A stretch of 43,509 nucleotides of DNA from JBDHTS01 sp044221445 (GTDB taxonomy: Bacteria; Pseudomonadota; Alphaproteobacteria; Micavibrionales; Micavibrionaceae): assembly GCA_044221445.1 (NCBI GenBank), contig JBGAPF010000021.1:1-43509 (forward strand). Reading direction: 5' to 3'. The notes under the pieces are model-generated. The model was not told where the DNA came from. It ran no database searches and saw nothing but the letters and a program-made list of their open reading frames with translations. The position numbers and the translations under genes were made by a program. Numbering within the stretch: the stretch's first letter is position 1; each line of letters starts with the position of its first letter. Positions 40,428 through 43,509 of this stretch are shown in pieces.

Positions 40428-41006
40428 TTACAAGGTCAGACTGTATCCTGTTCCCTCGGTCACCAGAAAAACAGGAGTTGAAGGGTCGTTTTCTATTTTT
40501 TGCCGCAGGCGGTAGATATGCGTTTCAAGCGTATGGGTCTCGACCTGCGCCACGTATCCCCAGACATCCTGCAGCAGGGTGCGGCGGTCAAGTGCGCCGC
40601 CCCCTTCACGATGCAGGCGGTCGAGGATATCGCGTTCCTTTTCCGTCAGCACCGCTGTCGAGCCGTCCCGCGTATCGGTGAGGGTCAATTGCGACAAATC
40701 GAGCGTAAAAGGGCCGAAGGCGATCAGGCCACTGGCGGCCCGAGAGTCTTCCAGCGATCGTTTCAGGATAGACATTATGGCGCCAAGCCGCATTTTGGAT
40801 CCGGGCGCAGGAGTCCTGAAAACGATGACAGTTGTTCCCATCCGGTTCCAGGCCGCCAGCTGGTCCGCAGAGGCGCTGCCATCGCTTAGCACGGCTTTGT
40901 AATCCTGCGTACTGCATCGGAAGCCCAAAGCATGAAGGGCGTCCTTTAGCAGCCGGGTCGTCAGTGGATCGGCGATGGATAGGGCGATGGAGGCCATGTC
41001 AGTCAT
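40428..41006 (-). CDS. Atypical OmpR-family regulator with degenerate receiver
   Basis: 192 residues. The C-terminal half is a normal OmpR/PhoB winged helix (FGPFTLDLSQLTLTD, LTEKERDILDRLHREGG, LETHIYRLRQKIENDP, GTGYSLTL). The N-terminal 90 residues look like a shortened receiver (SIALSIADPLTTRLLKDALHALGF), but no acidic pair, phospho-acceptor Asp or late Lys is evident, so phosphorylation by a kinase is unlikely. It probably acts through dimerisation or another signal. The start (ATG 41006, GGCGGA upstream) could also be the ATG three codons later. No kinase gene is nearby. Confidence 0.82.
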   Translation of the reverse strand: MTDMASIALSIADPLTTRLLKDALHALGFRCSTQDYKAVLSDGSASADQLAAWNRMGTTVIVFRTPAPGSKMRLGAIMSILKRSLEDSRAASGLIAFGPFTLDLSQLTLTDTRDGSTAVLTEKERDILDRLHREGGGALDRRTLLQDVWGYVAQVETHTLETHIYRLRQKIENDPSTPVFLVTEGTGYSLTL

Positions 41007-41140
41007 GCCATACTATCCGCCACGGCGGGGCGGGCGGCAAGAGGGTGTAAAGCCTGATGCATAAATCTAAGTCTTTCAGACCGTTAAAGGGGTATGGCAT
41101 ATCCTTTGCACCGCTGCGCCTGCAAGAGGTTTGACCGTTC

Positions 41141-41833
41141 ATGCTGGAAAGCAGTTTTCTTTCATCCCCGAATAGTGCCCCCGTTATACCCGGGACGACG
41201 GCGCGTACCGTGAGCAGACCGCATCCGGTCTTTCGCATGATGCTCAGCGATGACGACCGGATCAATGGCTCTATTCCTGTATGGGATGATAAAGCCGCGG
41301 AATCCGAACGGGTTGCGGGCGGTTTGGCGGACGCCGCGCAGGCGCGGTCTGGTGACTCCATGGCCGGCGATACGGCGTATGCCAACACCGCAGCGACTGA
41401 ATCCAAATCATCGGAGCCGTTCGGTTTTGCCGATCTGGTCGATATGGTGAACCCGTTGCAGCATATTCCGCTGGTCGGCAATCTTTACCGGTTCGTGACA
41501 GGTGACGAGATCAAGCCGGTGTCGCGCGTGGTCGGGGGCGCAATGTTCGGCGGCCCGCTGGCGGCGGCGGCGGCGCTGGTCAACGTTGCCGTCCACCAGG
41601 AAACCGGAAAAGATATCGCGGGCAACCTGATCGCTTTGGCCATGAATGAAACGCCTGTTGACGCTTCGATGGTCATCGCGCAAGGTGACCGAAATCCGTC
41701 TGTCCCCGATACGGCGATCAGCTTTGCCGATCTCGGCCAGTCCCGGATACCTGCCGCTGTTTCGGCGCCGCTGCCGCAAATTCTCCCGCCGCCCCTGAAG
41801 CTGGCGTCTTTTTCGCCGTTCGAGACTTACTGA
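41141..41833 (+). CDS. Unknown protein with conserved Gly/Ala-rich segment
   Basis: 230 residues from MLESSFLSSPNSAPVIPG. Residues 1-95 are polar and probably disordered. The conserved-looking core is DLVDMVNPLQHIPLVGNLYRF followed by VSRVVGGAMFGGPLAAAAALVNVAVHQETGKDI, which reads like a glycine-zipper membrane hairpin. A Pro-rich tail follows (AAVSAPLPQILPPPLKLASF). There is no signal peptide. The last 7 bases overlap the end of yggS in the opposite direction. I have seen similar core segments in alphaproteobacterial hypothetical proteins but know no function. Confidence 0.55.
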   Translation: MLESSFLSSPNSAPVIPGTTARTVSRPHPVFRMMLSDDDRINGSIPVWDDKAAESERVAGGLADAAQARSGDSMAGDTAYANTAATESKSSEPFGFADLVDMVNPLQHIPLVGNLYRFVTGDEIKPVSRVVGGAMFGGPLAAAAALVNVAVHQETGKDIAGNLIALAMNETPVDASMVIAQGDRNPSVPDTAISFADLGQSRIPAAVSAPLPQILPPPLKLASFSPFETY

Positions 41834-42513
41834 ACATTCCTGGCGCCGAACACCGCCGTGCCAAGCCGGATATGCGTTGCGCCCAAAGGAATGGCCCAGG
41901 CATAATCCGCGCTCATCCCCATGCTTAAGTGTGGCAGGGCGTGACGGCCTGCGAGTTTTTTCAGCAAGGCGAAATGCAGGGCAGGCGGCTCGTCATGAGG
42001 CGGAATGCACATCAGCCCGGTAATCTGCAGGCCCGTTTCATGACAAAAATCCAGCAGTTCAGAAAGCTTTTCCGGTGATGCACCTGCCTTCTGAGGTTCG
42101 TTGCCGGTGTTGACCTGGACCATGCAGGGGAACGCGCGGCCCTGCTTTTTCATTTCATCGGCAACGGCCACGGCGACTTTCCGCCGGTCGATGGTTTCAA
42201 TACAATCGAACAGGCGCACAGCCTCGGCCGCCTTGTTGGTTTGCAGAGGCCCGATCAGATGCAGCTGTATATCGGGCCATTGAGGTTTGAGAAGGGTCCA
42301 GCGTTCAAGCGCTTCCCGGACCCTGTTTTCACCGAACAGACGCTGGCCGGATCCAAGCGCTTCAACGATTATAGCCTCAGGCTGCGTCTTGCTGACTGCT
42401 ACCAGCTGGACGGCGTTTCCGGTGCGCCCGCAGGCCTGAGCGCTTTGTTGTATGTCGAGGCGCAACTGCGCAAGATTCTGTCGTACGGTTTCCATGGTCA
42501 GAAAGTCCAGCAT
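41827..42513 (-). CDS. yggS: YggS-family pyridoxal-phosphate homeostasis protein
   Basis: 228 residues (222 if started at the second Met, METVRQNLAQ, which aligns better with relatives). The PLP lysine lies in LVAVSKTQP, with FGENRVREALERW and the end LSMGMSADYAWAIPLGATHIRLGTAVFGAR, all hallmarks of the family. It is a single-domain alanine-racemase-like barrel that binds PLP and affects vitamin B6 and amino-acid balance. It follows the porin gene on the same strand but is separated from it by a terminator. Confidence 0.95.
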   Translation of the reverse strand: MLDFLTMETVRQNLAQLRLDIQQSAQACGRTGNAVQLVAVSKTQPEAIIVEALGSGQRLFGENRVREALERWTLLKPQWPDIQLHLIGPLQTNKAAEAVRLFDCIETIDRRKVAVAVADEMKKQGRAFPCMVQVNTGNEPQKAGASPEKLSELLDFCHETGLQITGLMCIPPHDEPPALHFALLKKLAGRHALPHLSMGMSADYAWAIPLGATHIRLGTAVFGARNVQ

Positions 42514-42530
42514 TCAAGACACAAAAGCAA

Positions 42531-42554
42531 GAGGCGCGGTTTGCACCGCGCCTC
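42531..42554 (-). terminator. Intrinsic terminator after the porin gene
   Basis: GAGGCGCGGT (42531-42540) / ACCGCGCCTC (42545-42554), loop TTGC (10-bp stem). On the minus strand it is followed by TTGCTTTTGTGT, a T-rich run. It lies 25 bases after the porin stop. Confidence 0.88.
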
Positions 42555-42579
42555 CAGCCATTCCTAAATCCAGCAAGGA

Positions 42580-43509
42580 TTAGAAGTTGATCTGCGTGCC
42601 GAACAGGCCGTAGGTGGCATCGACATCGTCGCCGCCATCCACGTCGCTGGTGATGTAACCAACGGAACCGCGGAAGCTCATGCCTGGAGCGAAGGTGTAG
42701 ACGACGCCGCCGCTGTAGCGGTCGGTGTCGACATCGCCGCCGGCGACAACGTCTTCAGCATCGCTGGTCAGCCAGGAAGCGCCGAGCTTGAAGGGGCCCG
42801 TGGTGTAATCGCCACCGACAACCCATGTATCGGTGTCGCTGTCGTCCGTACCCTGGTTGTTGGTCGTGTAGACAACGCCGAGGCCGAAGGCCGCGATGTT
42901 CAGGTCTGCACCCAGGTTCCATTCCTGGAAGTCATCGTCAGCAGCTTCTTGTTCAGCCCAGGTGTAACCGCCACCCAGGTTGAAGCCGACATTGTTCCAG
43001 GTGCCTTCGTAACGAGCGGCTGCTTCGTATTCGGAGCCGTACAGGCCGCCGTCGTTTTTGCCGCTGGTGCCAAGGTCGCGGGAGGTCAGAGCCGAACCGC
43101 TGGTGTCGGGCGTAAAGGTCACGCCAGCCTGGAAGCCCGAGAAGACAGGCGTCAGGTAGGTGACTTTGTCGTAGTGACGGCTGAAGTCGTTCGCGTAATC
43201 GACTTCGCTCACAACGCCGGTCAGGCTGGTCAGGCCATAGTTGACCGGGTTGATGTATTGGCGGATACCGTCGACGTTCGAGTCAGCCGAAGGTGCGGCA
43301 ACCTGCAACAGGTAGGCAGCACCATCTTCATCGCCGAAGTTTACACGGCCCCATGCGCCCGAGAAGTAGGCGTAGGATTCGTCAACCGCGAAGCTGTCGC
43401 CTGCATCGGCTTCGGCTTCGACGTGAACGCCGACCGTCAGGCCGTTGTCAAGCGTGGTTTCACCGGTGAAGTGCACTTCGGTATCGCGCAGGATATCGAG
43501 GTGACGTTC
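42580..43509 (-). CDS. Outer-membrane porin, C-terminal part (partial at window edge)
   Basis: About 309 residues, open to the window edge. Alternating short amphipathic strands (GLTVGVHVEAEAD, YAYFSGAWGRVNFGD, FKLGASWLTSD) and the final YGLFGTQINF ending in Phe are the marks of a Gram-negative general porin of the alphaproteobacterial type. Asp- and Gly-rich loops would face outward. AVDESYAYFSGAWGRVNFGDEDG is the usual strand and loop leading to the constriction region. The signal peptide and the first strands lie outside the window. High expression is suggested by regular codon use and a strong terminator. Confidence 0.93.
   Translation of the reverse strand, partial: ERHLDILRDTEVHFTGETTLDNGLTVGVHVEAEADAGDSFAVDESYAYFSGAWGRVNFGDEDGAAYLLQVAAPSADSNVDGIRQYINPVNYGLTSLTGVVSEVDYANDFSRHYDKVTYLTPVFSGFQAGVTFTPDTSGSALTSRDLGTSGKNDGGLYGSEYEAAARYEGTWNNVGFNLGGGYTWAEQEAADDDFQEWNLGADLNIAAFGLGVVYTTNNQGTDDSDTDTWVVGGDYTTGPFKLGASWLTSDAEDVVAGGDVDTDRYSGGVVYTFAPGMSFRGSVGYITSDVDGGDDVDATYGLFGTQINF

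Overview
The window looks like the chromosome of a free-living alphaproteobacterium of moderately high G+C. The strongest taxonomic signals are the alphaproteobacterial origin-proximal block (smr, mltA, Tim44-like gene, secB, dnaQ, coaE, aroE on the left; hemE, hemH, hemJ, rho on the right), a porin ending in Phe, CtrA-type TTAA-N7-TTAA boxes and clustered GANTC sites. A Rhodospirillales- or Micavibrio-like host is my guess and is not proven by anything here.

Layout. 1-967: tail of an alpha/beta hydrolase, a small membrane protein and tRNA-Ser(GGA). 968-1875: a roughly 0.9 kb AT-rich islet behind tRNA-Ser that carries one flavodoxin-family gene and is closed by a degenerate copy of the tRNA 3' end. 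1962-4532: a pirin/azoreductase/45-aa-protein operon with a divergent LysR gene. 4821-9059: a 1412-residue secreted beta-helix/RTX protein without a local type I exporter. 9143-16710: cell-envelope genes (M23 peptidase, MltA, Tim44-like protein), an Smr protein, and an ATP-grasp (RimK-like) ligase facing a GNAT/FemAB-like transferase. 16867-20249: secB, then a translationally coupled aroE-coaE-amidotransferase-dnaQ operon. 20324-23469: three poorly known genes, two of them paralogues, preceded by a tandem CtrA box. 23470-23941: a gene-free segment next to hemE with the features of a Caulobacter-type replication origin. Genes to its left run mainly leftward and genes to its right (hemE-hemH-hemJ-rho) run rightward, as expected around oriC.

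28142-35464: a leftward cluster encoding part of an I-type (Dot/Icm, IncI-like) type IVB secretion machine: DsbC-like protein, unknown protein, lytic transglycosylase, DotD, DotC, DotB, IcmT and a TcpQ/PilL-like protein. It ends at the shared rho terminator. 35600-37962: lemA, an HtpX-like M48 protease and a BI-1 family protein. 38127-43509: a sigma54 activator, tRNA-Ala(GGC), an atypical OmpR-family regulator, two unknown genes, yggS and a truncated porin.

I found no CRISPR array, insertion sequence or intact integrase. The most interesting items are the predicted origin with its CtrA/CcrM-type sites, the tandem CtrA boxes, the type IVB sub-cluster placed close to the origin, the ATP-grasp/GNAT pair, and the tRNA-Ser islet.
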